A stretch of 64,000 nucleotides of DNA from Vulcanimicrobiota bacterium (GCA_030041225.1 JASHOG010000034.1:27744-91743), one strand, 5' to 3'. Shown: positions 25,671-35,718, counted from the stretch's first letter. Numbers and translations are program-made. Notes: generated by a model not told the origin, from the sequence alone.

Positions 25671-26636
25671 TTAGCTCAAGTAGTGAGGAGCGGTGTGGAG
25701 CGTGCCCGTGCCGTCGCGCCAGAGCGCATAGTGTAATGGTTGTGCCGCGTTCATTGAGAGGGCACCGATCTCGCCACGCGGGTTCATCGCGATGACGCAG
25801 TACATGGACGTGCGCAGGTCGCGTGCGGTTTTCGCCATGTACCGCATGAGATCGCGGCAGGCCTCTTGCGGATGCATGCCTTCCGCCATCTTCTGCACAA
25901 TGTGCTTCGACGTACAGTAGCCCGCCATGACGTCGCCGTCACCGGTCGCGGAGGCGGCACCTGCCGCGTCGTCGGCGTAGTAGCCGCAGCCCACGAGCGG
26001 CGAATCGGCGACGCGGCCGGGAATCTTCCACGCTAGACCGCTCGTCGAACATCCCGCGGCGACGTTTCCGCCACTCGCCCCCACCATGCCGATCGTATCG
26101 TGATGCTCGCCGTCTATCCAAAACGTCTGGTGGTGCGGCGCGTTCTTCCACTTCAGCCATGCTTCGAGCGATCGGGGCGTCAGCAGTTGCATCGGCTCGA
26201 AACCCATCGCGATTGCGAACCGCAGCGCTCCCCCTCCAGCCATCGTTGTGTGGCGCGTTCGCTCCATGACAAGACGCGCAACGGAGATCGGATTCTTGAT
26301 TTTGTGCAGATTGCAGACGGCACCGGCGCGATGCGCAGTGCCGTCCATGATCCCCGCGTCGAGCTCAACTTCACCCTCTGCGTTCGGAAGGCCGCCGTAG
26401 CCGACCGTCGTCACGTTTGGGTCGTCCTCGACGACGTTGATGCCCTTTTCGATTGCGTCGAGCAACGAGCCGCCGCCGGAGAAGACCTCGGCGGCGCGCC
26501 GATTCGCCTCGACGCCCCACTTCCACGTTGAGAGAAAGACGACGTCGGAGGCTGCACGAGCAGTGGTGTTTGCGGTCGCAGCGAGTGTCGCCGCACCGGC
26601 AGACGCGATGAAAGTCTTGCGATCGATCGACTCCAC
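25671..26636 (-). CDS. N4-(beta-N-acetylglucosaminyl)-L-asparaginase family (Ntn hydrolase)
   Basis: The 321-residue protein has a signal-like N-terminus (SAGAATLAATANTTARAA), suggesting export. The Ntn-hydrolase cleavage site is HHDTIGMVG with Thr181 as the expected nucleophile after self-cleavage, followed by GGNVAAGCSTSGLAWKIPGRVADSPLVG. These motifs match glycosylasparaginase and isoaspartyl peptidase-type enzymes. It probably hydrolyses Asn-linked or beta-aspartyl substrates outside the cytoplasm. It lies 15 nt before the membrane sensor gene on the same strand. Confidence 0.87.
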   Translation of the reverse strand: MESIDRKTFIASAGAATLAATANTTARAASDVVFLSTWKWGVEANRRAAEVFSGGGSLLDAIEKGINVVEDDPNVTTVGYGGLPNAEGEVELDAGIMDGTAHRAGAVCNLHKIKNPISVARLVMERTRHTTMAGGGALRFAIAMGFEPMQLLTPRSLEAWLKWKNAPHHQTFWIDGEHHDTIGMVGASGGNVAAGCSTSGLAWKIPGRVADSPLVGCGYYADDAAGAASATGDGDVMAGYCTSKHIVQKMAEGMHPQEACRDLMRYMAKTARDLRTSMYCVIAMNPRGEIGALSMNAAQPLHYALWRDGTGTLHTAPHYLS

Positions 26637-26651
26637 GACTATCTCCTCTCG

Positions 26652-28325
26652 TTACGCGAGCGCCTTGCGCAAGCGCTCGATTTCACGACGCAGAGCTTGC
26701 GCTTCCAAGCGATCGAGCGCTGCGCCTGCCGCGACGGCAAGCCCTTCGAGCAGCGCGATCTCGTCCGAATCAAGGTCGGTCATGTTGGCGTGCCTCCCGT
26801 AGAAAACGATCGCGTTGAGGGCCGCATGCGAAAAGACCGGCACGGCCAAGACCGGCGGCCATGGCGCGACGTCGAGACCCTCGCTCCACTGCCCGTCCGA
26901 GAGCCGCACCGGCTTGCGTCGAGATTCCAGGAACGCTGCCAACGTTTGGAGCTCGGTCCCGCGTAGATCCGAAACGAGAACCGCTCCGGTGAACTCGAAC
27001 GTCCGCACCGGTTCGTTGACGAGCATGCCGTGGACGTGCGTGATGCTCTTTGCATAGGGCATCGCCTCCGTCAAACCGAGGATATGCTCCTCCGCGATGT
27101 GTCTGCTGCGAAAAAGAATGCGATCGACGAAGTCATCGACCCGGCGATGAAGCGAGGTGAACGAAAAGCCGAGGATCAGCGCGAGGGCGATGTCGACGAC
27201 GAAGCCCGCGCTGCGTTGCGCGAGCTCGCGGCTGAAAAAGAAATCGATGAGCGCGAATGTCCCCACGATTGCAACCGAGAGGAGCGTGTAGACCGTCGCG
27301 CGGCTGATCGCGACGTTGATGTCGATGACGTGGTGCTTGAGGATCGCGTACGCGACCGGAATCGCCATGGCAAGATACGAGGCTCCGAGCATCGCCGAGT
27401 AAACCACATAAGGCAGCGTGTAGATGTCCCATGTCTCGAGTAGGAAGCCCGTATAGAGTAACGCGGAGAGGCTGAAGCCCGCGATAATCCAACGAAGCCG
27501 CTGCCGCCCTGCAACCGGGCTTTCAAAGTACGTCGCCACGAGAATCAGCGGCGCCGCGACCCTCGGAAATACATCCATCGCCGCACCCACAAGCGCGAGC
27601 GCGTTGAGAGCGGGTTGAGGGTGGCTCATGATGCTTGCGCTCGCGATGAGAGCGAGTGTGCTCGGGAGAGCATAGAGCACGACATCGGCGAAAAAGAGTC
27701 CGCCCAAGAACCAGATGGCAGTGCGCCGCCATTTCGGCAAAGATCCTTCGTGTAAAAGGAAAAGCGGGAAAAATGCGGTGCCGTATGCTGCAGTCGCGCT
27801 GCTCACCTTCACGACGTAGAACGCCAGGATGGTCCACCACGACGGCCCATTCGCCTGAATTTCGTACACCGGAGCGCACCCGAAGAGCATGACGACGAAG
27901 AACGCCCAGGTCGCGGCGCTCGGCCTGCGCAACAGAACGAGCGCTGCGAGAGCGAGGCAAAAGAACTGCACGCCTTCGCGCAGCCACACCATCGTCGCAT
28001 TGTCGATGAGGACCGGCAGGAAGCGCGTACTGATCGCGCGTCCGTCGCGTAGTACGTGAAGCGTTATGGGATCGCTCAGCGCGGGAGTCGTGTTCGGCAT
28101 GAGCCGGCCCGTGACGTCCTCCCGGCTCCAATCAACGAGATCGCCCACGCGCACGCCGGCGCGTGCAGGGTTCGGACCCACGCTCGTGATGACCGAACTG
28201 GGGGAGATCACGACATCCCACCTGCCGACAGGATGCCCAAACGGGCGCACAAGGTCGGGCGCCTGCAGCAGCAGCGCCAAAAGAATGAGCAGCGTGACGA
28301 CAATGATGCGACGCGCCGAGCCCAT
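26652..28325 (-). CDS. membrane protein with PDZ-like, multi-TM and GAF-like domains, no kinase domain
   Basis: ATG 28325 (MGSARRIIVV) is the likely start, giving 557 residues. After one N-terminal helix comes a PDZ-like segment (residues 25-110, VITSVGPNPARAGVRVGDLVDW). About eight transmembrane helices follow (residues 115-370), then a signalling helix (RRVDDFVDRILFRSRHIAEEHI) and a GAF-like domain. It ends in a coiled coil ALDRLEAQALRREIERLRKAL. Proteins of this layout usually continue into a histidine kinase; here the HisKA/HATPase part is absent. It may be a sensor that signals through a partner protein. Confidence 0.75.
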   Translation of the reverse strand: MGSARRIIVVTLLILLALLLQAPDLVRPFGHPVGRWDVVISPSSVITSVGPNPARAGVRVGDLVDWSREDVTGRLMPNTTPALSDPITLHVLRDGRAISTRFLPVLIDNATMVWLREGVQFFCLALAALVLLRRPSAATWAFFVVMLFGCAPVYEIQANGPSWWTILAFYVVKVSSATAAYGTAFFPLFLLHEGSLPKWRRTAIWFLGGLFFADVVLYALPSTLALIASASIMSHPQPALNALALVGAAMDVFPRVAAPLILVATYFESPVAGRQRLRWIIAGFSLSALLYTGFLLETWDIYTLPYVVYSAMLGASYLAMAIPVAYAILKHHVIDINVAISRATVYTLLSVAIVGTFALIDFFFSRELAQRSAGFVVDIALALILGFSFTSLHRRVDDFVDRILFRSRHIAEEHILGLTEAMPYAKSITHVHGMLVNEPVRTFEFTGAVLVSDLRGTELQTLAAFLESRRKPVRLSDGQWSEGLDVAPWPPVLAVPVFSHAALNAIVFYGRHANMTDLDSDEIALLEGLAVAAGAALDRLEAQALRREIERLRKALA

Positions 28326-28342
28326 GGTACGCCGCTTCGGCG

Positions 28343-29284
28343 CTACGCTAGACTTTCTCTCCCGTGAGGCGCCGTGAGGTCTTGGAGCGGACCTACCGGC
28401 ACAATGCGCGTTGGGTTGATGTGCTCGTGCGTCATGTAATAGTGGCGCTTGATGTGATCGAAGTTCACCGTTTGCGCGATGCCGTCGATCTGATAGAGGT
28501 CGCACAAATAACCAAAAAGATTCTCATAGTCGATGATGCGGCGCAGATTGCATTTGAAGTGTCCGTAGTAGACCGCGTCGAAGCGCACGAGCGTCACGAA
28601 GAGCCGCCAGTCGGTCTCGACAGGTTCTGGTCCAAAGAGATAGCGCCGCTTCGCGAGGCGCTCCTCCAGTTCGTCGAGCATGGTAAAGACCTCGTGCGCG
28701 GCCTCCTCGTAGGTTCTCTGTCGCGTCGCGAAGCCCGCGCGATAGACGCCGTTGTTGACGGAATCGTAGATACGAGCGTTGAGCGCTTCGATCTCAGGAC
28801 GCAGCGCCTGCGGGTAAAGATCGAGCTCCGGATGCTCCGCAATCGTGTCGAGCTCCGTCTCGAACATCCGCATGATGTCGTCGTCGGAGTTGCTGATGAT
28901 GCGCTTCGTCTGCGTGTCCCAAAGAACGGGAACGGTAACGCGTCCCGTATATCCGGGGTTCGTTGCGAAGTACGCCTCGCTGAGATAAGCCCATCCGTTG
29001 AGCGGATCCTGCGATGCACCCGGCACCTCGCGAAACGCCCAGCCCAACTCGTCGCGGATCGGATCGACGACCGTCATGCCAACTGTCCCTTCTAGTCCTT
29101 TGAGCGTTCGGACGATCACCGTGCGGCTTGCCCAAGGACAGGCTAGCGAAACGTAGAGGTGATAGCGCGCCGCTTCGACGGGGAACTCGCCGGTGCCATC
29201 GGCGCGAATCCACTGCCGAAACGCATCATCCTGCCGGACGAACGCGCCCTTGGAGGATTGTTCTTTAGGAAATTGTGCTGTCAT
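28343..29284 (-). CDS. glutathionyl-hydroquinone reductase-like GST (Xi class)
   Basis: The 313-residue protein has the Xi-class active-site motif Cys49-Pro-Trp-Ala (SLACPWASR), followed by VVDPIRDELGWAF, GRVTVPVLWD and the C-terminal all-helical GST domain (WRLFVTLVRFDAVYYGHFKCNLRRI). Known members reduce glutathionyl-hydroquinones using GSH. If the assignment holds, the organism uses glutathione or a related thiol. A copy of dispersed repeat A abuts the start codon, so the gene's own ribosome binding site lies in the repeat. Confidence 0.9.
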   Translation of the reverse strand: MTAQFPKEQSSKGAFVRQDDAFRQWIRADGTGEFPVEAARYHLYVSLACPWASRTVIVRTLKGLEGTVGMTVVDPIRDELGWAFREVPGASQDPLNGWAYLSEAYFATNPGYTGRVTVPVLWDTQTKRIISNSDDDIMRMFETELDTIAEHPELDLYPQALRPEIEALNARIYDSVNNGVYRAGFATRQRTYEEAAHEVFTMLDELEERLAKRRYLFGPEPVETDWRLFVTLVRFDAVYYGHFKCNLRRIIDYENLFGYLCDLYQIDGIAQTVNFDHIKRHYYMTHEHINPTRIVPVGPLQDLTAPHGRESLA

Positions 29285-29286
29285 GT

Positions 29287-29330
29287 GGTCCTTCGACTCC
29301 GTTCGCTTCGCTCACTGCGCTCAGGATGAC
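29287..29330. repeat. dispersed repeat A, copy 1
   Basis: This has the pattern GGTCCTTCGACTCC ... GCTCAGGATGAC, with GCTTCGCTC in the middle. The same pattern occurs at 32296-32373, 35672-35718 and 46917-46959, always between genes. It can form an imperfect hairpin. Here it fills most of the gap between the AlkB-like gene's stop and the GST gene's start. Confidence 0.75.
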
Positions 29331-29350
29331 ACAAGCTTCAATCGGTCTGC

Positions 29351-29920
29351 TTATGGTCGTACGCGGAAGACGACGCTCATGCGCGGGCCGAGTCTTCTGC
29401 GCTGCTTCGGAATTCCGTGATCGTAGTGCTGCTGCGTCGCGTAGCTCATCGTGAGAAGACTCCCGGGCTCCAGCTCGACGTCGAGGACGCGTCGCGGCCG
29501 TGCTTTGCTGCGAATCGTCATGAGCCTTGTTGTGCCGAGCGAGAGAAGCGCGATCGGTTGGCCGGCGGCGATCTCGTTCAAGTGGTCGTTGTGCGGCGCG
29601 ACGCTGTCCTTCTCGTCGCGGTAGAGATTCAAACCAACGCTGTTGAATGGGGCGCCCTCGATCTCGCAGATGCGAAGGCGCAGCGCCTCCAAGGGTTCGG
29701 GTATCCCCTCTTCTCTTCGGAAGTGCGCCGTCAAGCGCGGTACGTCGACCTCGCGCTCGTACATCCAACGCCGCCCGCTGTGCCACTCGATCTCGGCGCG
29801 AAGCTGCTCGAAGAGGCATTGCGCCTCACGCTCCGCGAGAAAATGCGGGCGGTACGTGATCGAGCCGGTCTCGTCATCGACGAGGCGCCGAAGCCGATCG
29901 GCGAAGAGCGTGAGTTGCAC
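29351..29920 (-). CDS. AlkB-like 2-oxoglutarate/Fe(II) dioxygenase
   Basis: GTG 29920 with AGGA upstream gives 189 residues. Iron ligands are seen in HNDH (HxD) and DHGIPK (His), and the 2-oxoglutarate arginines in RRRLGPRMSVVFR. FNSVGLNLYRDEKDSVAPHNDHLNE is split over the usual strand-turn region. This fits the ALKBH2-type branch of oxidative demethylases that repair alkylated DNA bases. It overlaps the end of the lipoprotein gene by 47 nt. Confidence 0.85.
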   Translation of the reverse strand: MQLTLFADRLRRLVDDETGSITYRPHFLAEREAQCLFEQLRAEIEWHSGRRWMYEREVDVPRLTAHFRREEGIPEPLEALRLRICEIEGAPFNSVGLNLYRDEKDSVAPHNDHLNEIAAGQPIALLSLGTTRLMTIRSKARPRRVLDVELEPGSLLTMSYATQQHYDHGIPKQRRRLGPRMSVVFRVRP

Positions 29921-31466
29921 GTGAGTTCCTCGTCCACGAGAACCGCCCGATGGCTGCCCACTGTTGCGGCAGCGTGTCGTTCCAGGCGAAGAATGCCTCG
30001 CCGATCGCTCCTGCTCGCTTGCTCGCCTCGAGGCTCGCAGTGATCTCGGGAGGTGGTGGATAGCCCGTTGCGGTGAGCGCGCTCGTCTGCCCGCCCATCG
30101 AAACCGGCATCGTGCGCCCGGCAAAGCGCAGCAGTGTCGCGTAGGAGTCGCGAAGCTCCGCCTCGACCTGCGCGGTGCTGTGCGGCGGCTTCTTGCGCAT
30201 CATCCGCCAGTAGGCCATCGGCTGCAGCACATCTGCGGCACGCGCGATCGCCCGATACGGATACTTCGCCTCATTGAGATGTTCGAAATACGGGTCCTCG
30301 ACGGTCGCGACGATGAGATAGCGCGGCCCGACCGCCTCGCGCAGGAGCGCCAGATACTGCGCGAGCGCGGCGATCGCGGGCGGGCCGTTCCCCATGAACT
30401 CGTCGCCTCGCTCCGCATCGACGGCGAGCCCCGTGAACCGGCGACCGCTGCTCGTGCGGTAGGCGGCGACTTCGAGCGAGGCGCGCAAGTCTTCGTAGCT
30501 CACCTCGCGCGGAACGCTCCACCCGATAACCCCGATCCCGTGCGCCGCGAGCCCATCGATGATCGCATCGACCACATGCTTGGCCTGCGGCGTAATTTCG
30601 AAGAACGCGCCGTACGCTGCGCGCAGCTCGACATAGTGAAGATGCGCGGCAACCGCTTGGCGAACGATCGTCGCCGGATCGAGTCTCCGGTAGTAGATGT
30701 CGTCGACGGGATCGGTCGTGTAGTAGAGCCACATCGCGTTGCCTGAGGCGTCGGCGATCGACGTTCTCGGAAGCGCCGGCGGAACGTGCACGGGATTCGT
30801 CGTCACCGTTGTTCCCGCGCGCGTTACCGAGTACCGATAGACGGCGCCGGGTTCTACCGTGGGGTCGTAGCAGCTGGAGCCGCCTGAAACCTGCGAAAGC
30901 TGTGTGTGCTCTCCGCGCGCGTCGATACGCGCAACCGTCACCGGCAGCGCGGAGTACGGGAACCATCCTATTTGCACGAGATGCGGCCCGATGGCGCCCG
31001 CGACGACGCGCGGCGCGCTCCACGTGCGCGTATCCGTGCGCACGATCACGGTGCGCAGCTTCGGCAATAGCGGCTGCACGGTCAACGTGATCGGCCCGTC
31101 CTGATCGACCGAGACGATCGCCGATGGTTGTCCGTAGCGCATGCGATTCTGCCACTGAGAGACGCCCACCGAGGGAACCCAGTTCAGATTGCTGTTTGCA
31201 AGAATGAGCGTCGGCTTGCCGTGCGCGTCGAAAAAGTGCGCAATCGCGAGCCAGCGCGCGTATCCGTCGGGGCTGAATCCAAGCACGCGCGTCTCGATGC
31301 GCACCGATGCGGCTGGATTACCGACGTAGACTGGGGTTCCGGACGTTGCCTGCGTCGGGCCGGGTGTCATGTGGCCGAGCATCGGCGGAGGTCCAGGCTG
31401 CTGCGCCTGACATGCGGCGAGCTCCAGCACCAACCCGAGGACGATCGCGGCGCGCGTTGCTACCAT
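29874..31466 (-). CDS. lipoprotein with probable TIM-barrel domain (530 aa)
   Basis: A lipobox ELAAC with Cys19 follows a short hydrophobic stretch, so this should be a surface lipoprotein. Residues 45-240 look like one or two beta-sandwich domains (IVSVDQDGPITLTVQP, VTRAGTTVTTNPVHV). Residues 265-500 look like a barrel: HYVELRAAYGAFFE, FTGLAVDAERGDEF and VLQPMAYWR resemble glycoside-hydrolase-like strands with acidic ends. No family can be named. The gene is the first of a run toward the AlkB and GST genes and is divergent from the Uma2 gene. Confidence 0.7.
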   Translation of the reverse strand: MVATRAAIVLGLVLELAACQAQQPGPPPMLGHMTPGPTQATSGTPVYVGNPAASVRIETRVLGFSPDGYARWLAIAHFFDAHGKPTLILANSNLNWVPSVGVSQWQNRMRYGQPSAIVSVDQDGPITLTVQPLLPKLRTVIVRTDTRTWSAPRVVAGAIGPHLVQIGWFPYSALPVTVARIDARGEHTQLSQVSGGSSCYDPTVEPGAVYRYSVTRAGTTVTTNPVHVPPALPRTSIADASGNAMWLYYTTDPVDDIYYRRLDPATIVRQAVAAHLHYVELRAAYGAFFEITPQAKHVVDAIIDGLAAHGIGVIGWSVPREVSYEDLRASLEVAAYRTSSGRRFTGLAVDAERGDEFMGNGPPAIAALAQYLALLREAVGPRYLIVATVEDPYFEHLNEAKYPYRAIARAADVLQPMAYWRMMRKKPPHSTAQVEAELRDSYATLLRFAGRTMPVSMGGQTSALTATGYPPPPEITASLEASKRAGAIGEAFFAWNDTLPQQWAAIGRFSWTRNSRATHALRRSASAPRR

Positions 31467-31525
31467 CGCGGCGCGCCTTCTCTACACCGTTCGCGCCCCC
31501 TTGTTAGCCCATGCGCTGTGCGTGA

Positions 31526-32125
31526 ATGAGGGGCATGAGCGTGGCGTCGAACGTCCCAGAGATGGCCCCAGAACTCGTGCATCGCCGCTTCTCCCTTGAG
31601 GAGTACGAAGCGATGATCAAGCAAGGAATCCTGGACGGCGACGATCGCGTCGAGCTGCTTGCTGGGGAGATCGTCGAAAAAATGGGTGAGGGTACGCGCC
31701 ACCTCTCTTGCGTGGCGAGGTTGATTCAGTACTTCATTCTGTCTTTGGGGGGCCGCGCGAATTTGCTGCCAAACGGACCCATCGCTTTGCCGCCGGACTC
31801 GATGCCGGAGCCTGACGTCACGCTCGTCAAACCGCGAGAGGATTTCTACGCTGGGCGCCGGCCGCTCGCTGCCGACGTTTTTCTCCTCATCGAAGTCTCC
31901 GACTCCAGCCTGCGAAAGGACCGCAAGATCAAGCTCGCCCTCTACGCGGCTGCGGGCGTCGCCGAGTACTGGATCATCAACCTCCGCGATAACGTCGTCG
32001 AAATCTACGCGAAACCTGAAGGCAACGGTTTTTCAGAATCGCGCATCATCCGCGGCGGCGAGAGCGTCGCTCCGCTCGCCTTTCCCGACATCGTGCTGAG
32101 GGTCGCTGAAGTTATTCCTCTATGA
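31526..32125 (+). CDS. Uma2 family endonuclease-like protein (PD-(D/E)XK fold)
   Basis: The 199-residue protein has the Uma2/DUF820 pattern: RFSLEEYEAMIKQGIL, RVELLAGEIVEKM, MPEPDVTLV (catalytic Asp), LIEVSDSSLRKDRKIKLALYAAAGVAEYWIINL (Glu-Val and Lys of the nuclease core; shown here in two parts of the fold). Members are numerous in cyanobacteria and related phyla; their role is poorly known. A GAGGGG lies just before the second ATG at 31535, which may be the true start. Confidence 0.88.
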   Translation: MRGMSVASNVPEMAPELVHRRFSLEEYEAMIKQGILDGDDRVELLAGEIVEKMGEGTRHLSCVARLIQYFILSLGGRANLLPNGPIALPPDSMPEPDVTLVKPREDFYAGRRPLAADVFLLIEVSDSSLRKDRKIKLALYAAAGVAEYWIINLRDNVVEIYAKPEGNGFSESRIIRGGESVAPLAFPDIVLRVAEVIPL

Positions 32126-32408
32126 GAGGCAGCACGGGCTACGCCGCTAGGGAGCCGTGGCTCATCAAGGACGGCTTTATCGCGTTTGCAATATGCCTCT
32201 TCATGCCTTGAAGCGTTCTTTGCCGGAGGGCGTCCTTGCCGGTCAAATGCTTCTGCTCAGTGTGCTCGGCGCCGTCCGGGCCGTGAACCCCGAGGTGGTC
32301 CTTCGACTCCGCTCGCGGAGTTTACCCTGAGCGCGCGAAGCGCAGTCGAAGGGCTCGCTACGCTCAGGATGACAACCGAAAGGTCACGTCGCGAGAATGC
32401 TCAAGGCG
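32126..32408. other. gene-free stretch with dispersed repeat A
   Basis: Between convergent genes. The first 165 nt show no ORF or structure I can name. The rest is repeat A copy 2 and a short tail before the thiolase stop. Confidence 0.5.
32296..32373. repeat. dispersed repeat A, copy 2 (composite)
   Basis: GGTCCTTCGACTCCGCTCGC is followed by CCCTGAGCGCGCGAAGCGCAG, TCGAAGGGCTCG and GCTCAGGATGAC. It looks like a head-to-head pair of the unit found at 29287 and 35672, so the whole 78 nt is an extended inverted repeat. Confidence 0.75.
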
Positions 32409-33596
32409 TTAGGTGATTTCGAAGAGGCCGGCGGCGCCCATTCCTCCGCCGATGCACATGGTCACGACGACGTGCTTCGCGCCGCGGCGCTTGCCCTCGA
32501 TGAGCGCGTGCATCGTCATGCGTGCGCCGGTCATGCCGTATGGGTGACCGATCGATATCGATCCGCCGTCGACATTGAAGATCTCGTTGGGGATGCCCAG
32601 ACGATCGCGGCAGTACACGGTTTGCACCGCGAACGCCTCGTTGAGCTCCCAGAGGTCGATGTCTTCCATCTTGAGGTTGAATCGTTCGAGCAGTCTGGGA
32701 ACGGCGAAGACCGGCGCGATGCCCATTTCGGCGGGATCGACTCCCGCGATCGTCATGCCGCGATAGAAGCCGAGCGGCTCGAGGTTGCGCTTCTCCGCGA
32801 GCTTTGCATCCATGAGCACGACCGCTGCGGCGCCGTCGGAGAGCTGCGATGAGTTGCCGGCGGTGATCGACGTGTCGTTGACACCGGGAACGGCACCCTT
32901 GAGCGCGGCGAGCGCCTCGAGCGTCGTCTCGGGGCGATTGCCTTCATCCTTGGGCAGCGTCACCTGCTCTTCACGGACGCTCCCGCTCTCTTTGTCCTCG
33001 ACGAGCTTCCACGAGGGCATCGAAACGATCTCGTCGTCGAATCGCTTCGCCTGCTGGGCCGCTGCCGTGCGCTGCTGGCTTTGCAGCGCATACACGTCTT
33101 GCATCTCCCGGGTGACATTGTATTTCTTTGCGACGAAATCGGCGGTGTAAAGCATCGGCATGTAGATGTCGGGCGTGTGCCGCAAGAGCCACTCTTCATC
33201 GAACCCAACCATGTTCATGTTGTTCTGCACCATCGAAATCGATTCGCAGCCGCCGGCAACCATGACGGCGGCCCCGTCAACGATGATCCGCTGCGCTGCC
33301 GATGCAATTGCATTCAGACCCGAAGCGCAGAAGCGGCTAACGACTTGCCCGCCGACCTGTACCGGCAATCCCGCGCGCAGCGCGGCGGTTCGCCCGAGAT
33401 TGTTGCCTGTCGCGCCCTCAGGAAGGCCGACGCCCATGATGACGTCCTCGACCTCCGGAGGGTCGATCTTCGCGCGCTCGACAGCGCTGCGAATGACGTG
33501 ACCCGCCATCGTCGCACCCGGAGTTTGATTGAAGGCGCCGCGAAAGGCGCGCCCGATCGGCGTACGCGCAGCCGAAACGATCGCCGCTTCACGCAT
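32409..33596 (-). CDS. acetyl-CoA acyltransferase (thiolase)
   Basis: ATG 33596 gives 395 residues, a normal thiolase length. The nucleophile cysteine is in [10 protein letters not shown], the C-terminal catalytic pair in [17 protein letters not shown] (His) and CIGGGMG (Cys), and the signature NEAFAVQ is present. It cleaves 3-ketoacyl-CoA in beta-oxidation. The start overlaps the 3' end of the FadB-type gene by 8 nt, so it is the last gene of a fadE-fadB-fadA operon. Confidence 0.95.
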   Translation of the reverse strand: MREAAIVSAARTPIGRAFRGAFNQTPGATMAGHVIRSAVERAKIDPPEVEDVIMGVGLPEGATGNNLGRTAALRAGLPVQVGGQVVSRFCASGLNAIASAAQRIIVDGAAVMVAGGCESISMVQNNMNMVGFDEEWLLRHTPDIYMPMLYTADFVAKKYNVTREMQDVYALQSQQRTAAAQQAKRFDDEIVSMPSWKLVEDKESGSVREEQVTLPKDEGNRPETTLEALAALKGAVPGVNDTSITAGNSSQLSDGAAAVVLMDAKLAEKRNLEPLGFYRGMTIAGVDPAEMGIAPVFAVPRLLERFNLKMEDIDLWELNEAFAVQTVYCRDRLGIPNEIFNVDGGSISIGHPYGMTGARMTMHALIEGKRRGAKHVVVTMCIGGGMGAAGLFEIT

Positions 33597-35664
33597 GGAC
33601 GAGCTCCTGTTGCAAGAGCTTTGCGGGCTCCCAGCGATCGCCGAGCTCTTTGCGAAAGCGCACGATCGACTCGTAAACGTTCTTCGCACCGATGTCGTCC
33701 GCGTACCACATCGGTCCGCCGCGATAGGGCGGGAAACCATACCCGTACACCCACACGATGTCGATGTCACCGGGTCGCAGCGCGATCCCCTCTTCGAGCA
33801 GCGCGGCGCCCGCGTTGATGAGCGCGTAGACGCAGCGGCGTACGACTTCCTCATCGGAGACGTTCGGATGCTGCGCGATCCCCGCGCTCTGCGCCTCTTG
33901 CGCGAAGAGCGCCTCGATCGTCTCGTCTCGGATGGGCTCGCGCCCACCGCCGACGTTCTTGTCGTAGCGATAGTAGCCGGCACCCGTTTTCTGTCCGAAA
34001 CGCTTCATCTCGACGAGGCGCTGGAGGACCTTCGTGCGTCCCGCGCCCAGATCGGGGCGCGCTTGCGCGATGTGCCACGCGACGTCGATACCCGAGAGGT
34101 CGAACATCGCGAACGGCCCCATCGGGAAGCCGAAGCTCTTCATCGCTGCATCGATGCGGTAGGGCGGCAGACCCTCCTCCGCCATGTAGAGCGCTTCGCG
34201 CACGTAGTCGAGCAACATGCGATTGCCGATGAAACCGAAGGCGTTGCCGGAGAGGACGCTGACCTTGCGCATGCTCTTTCCGACGGCGAAGGCGGTTCCG
34301 ATCGCATCGAGCGAGGTTGCGCTACCGCGAACGACTTCCAGCAGCTTCATGATGTTTGCCGGCGCGAAGAAGTGCATGCCGAGAACCTGCGACGAGCGCT
34401 TTGTCGCGGCTGCGATCTCGTCGATGTCGAGCGTCGACGTGTTCGTCGCGAGCATTGCGCTCGGTTTCACGACGGCGTCGAGCTTTGCAAAAACATCTCG
34501 CTTCACGTCCATCGATTCGAAGACGGCTTCAACGACGAGATCACAGTCGGCGAGCTCGCCGTACTCCGCGGTAAACTCCACCGACTGCCCGCGCTTCCAA
34601 GCCTCCTCCTGCGTGAGGCGGCCACGTTGCACTTGATGCGCGTACATGCCGAAGATCATTTGCTTCGCGCGTTCGACCTGCTCGTCGATAGGCTCCACGA
34701 CAGTTACCGGGATCCCGGCGTCGGCAAAGCAGATCGCAATGCCGGTTCCCATCGTTCCTCCGCCGACGACGCCGCCCTTCGCAACGGTGCGGGCTTGTGC
34801 CTGTGCGAGGCCGGGAATCTTGTTCAGCGTGCGCTCGGCAAAGAAGACGTGGCGCAGCGCGAGCGAGGGCTTCGAGCGAACGAGCTCGTCGAAGAGGCGA
34901 GACTCGCGCGCCAAACCATAGGCGAACGGCAGAGTGACCGCCGCCTCGACCGCATCGATGAGCTTGTGCGCCGCGAAGCCGCCGCTCTCTTCCGGCGGTA
35001 CCATTTTGTGCGCTTGCGAGACGACGAACGGCAAGGCTTGTGGAACAACGCCCTTGGGAAGAATCGCGCGGCGCTCCGAGAGTCGGCGCTTCACTCCCTC
35101 GCTACGCTGCGCGAGGGCTTTGGCTGCCTCAACGACGCCGCCGTCGACGACCTCATCAAGGATGCCCTTCGTAAGCGCCTCTTCAGCCGGAACGCGCGGC
35201 GCTTTGAGCATGACTTGCAGTGCCTCTTGCACGTCGACGAGTCGCGGAAGGCGTTGCGTCCCGCCGGCGCCCGGTATGAGTCCGAGTTGAATTTCCGGAA
35301 AGGAGAGGCGCGAGCCCCTCGTCGCGACGCGATAGTCGCACGCGAGCGAGAGCTCGAAGGCGCCGCCGAGCGCATTGCCGTCGATCGCGGCGATGAACAC
35401 CTTGGTGCCGCGCTCCACCGCGGCGATGACGTCGCGGATCGTCTTCGTCTCCGGAGTGGGTTCCGTGGTGAAGTCATTCACATCCGCGCCACCCGAGAAG
35501 ATGCCGTTGGCGCCGGTGAAGATCACCGCTTTAACGGCATCGTCCTTCTCCGCAGCCTCGACAACGGGTAGCAGCTCCGCACAGAGTGCGAACGAGAGCG
35601 CGTTGACAGGGGGATTATCCAGCGTGATGACGCGGATATCGTTTGAGTCTTTCGAACTAATCAT
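33589..35664 (-). CDS. FadB/FadJ-type enoyl-CoA hydratase / 3-hydroxyacyl-CoA dehydrogenase fusion
   Basis: ATG 35664 gives 691 residues. Residues 1-190 are the crotonase domain ([44 protein letters not shown] with both catalytic glutamates). From about residue 295 the NAD-binding dehydrogenase domain begins ([15 protein letters not shown]). [17 protein letters not shown] and a C-terminal domain with [12 protein letters not shown] follow. An in-frame extension to ATG 35730 would run through dispersed repeat A and is not needed by the family. The protein catalyses two steps of beta-oxidation. Confidence 0.95.
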   Translation of the reverse strand: MISSKDSNDIRVITLDNPPVNALSFALCAELLPVVEAAEKDDAVKAVIFTGANGIFSGGADVNDFTTEPTPETKTIRDVIAAVERGTKVFIAAIDGNALGGAFELSLACDYRVATRGSRLSFPEIQLGLIPGAGGTQRLPRLVDVQEALQVMLKAPRVPAEEALTKGILDEVVDGGVVEAAKALAQRSEGVKRRLSERRAILPKGVVPQALPFVVSQAHKMVPPEESGGFAAHKLIDAVEAAVTLPFAYGLARESRLFDELVRSKPSLALRHVFFAERTLNKIPGLAQAQARTVAKGGVVGGGTMGTGIAICFADAGIPVTVVEPIDEQVERAKQMIFGMYAHQVQRGRLTQEEAWKRGQSVEFTAEYGELADCDLVVEAVFESMDVKRDVFAKLDAVVKPSAMLATNTSTLDIDEIAAATKRSSQVLGMHFFAPANIMKLLEVVRGSATSLDAIGTAFAVGKSMRKVSVLSGNAFGFIGNRMLLDYVREALYMAEEGLPPYRIDAAMKSFGFPMGPFAMFDLSGIDVAWHIAQARPDLGAGRTKVLQRLVEMKRFGQKTGAGYYRYDKNVGGGREPIRDETIEALFAQEAQSAGIAQHPNVSDEEVVRRCVYALINAGAALLEEGIALRPGDIDIVWVYGYGFPPYRGGPMWYADDIGAKNVYESIVRFRKELGDRWEPAKLLQQELVHA

Positions 35665-35671
35665 GACGCTG

Positions 35672-35718
35672 GAGCCTGCCCTGAGCGCGCGAAGCGCAGT
35701 CGAAGGGCTCGGGATGAC
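35672..35718. repeat. dispersed repeat A, copy 3
   Basis: CCTGCCCTGAGCGCGCGAAGCGCAG, then TCGAAGGGCTCGGGATGAC. It lies between the fadE stop and the fadB-type start and stays open in the fadB frame, encoding a Pro/Ser/Arg-rich stretch if translated. The 25-nt description is given in two parts of the known unit. Confidence 0.7.

Noticed and set aside
33529..35571. 680-codon open frame on + opposite the FadB-type gene
   Set aside because: It is antisense to a clear, full-length crotonase/dehydrogenase fusion and has no recognisable domain; long antisense frames are common in GC-rich DNA.
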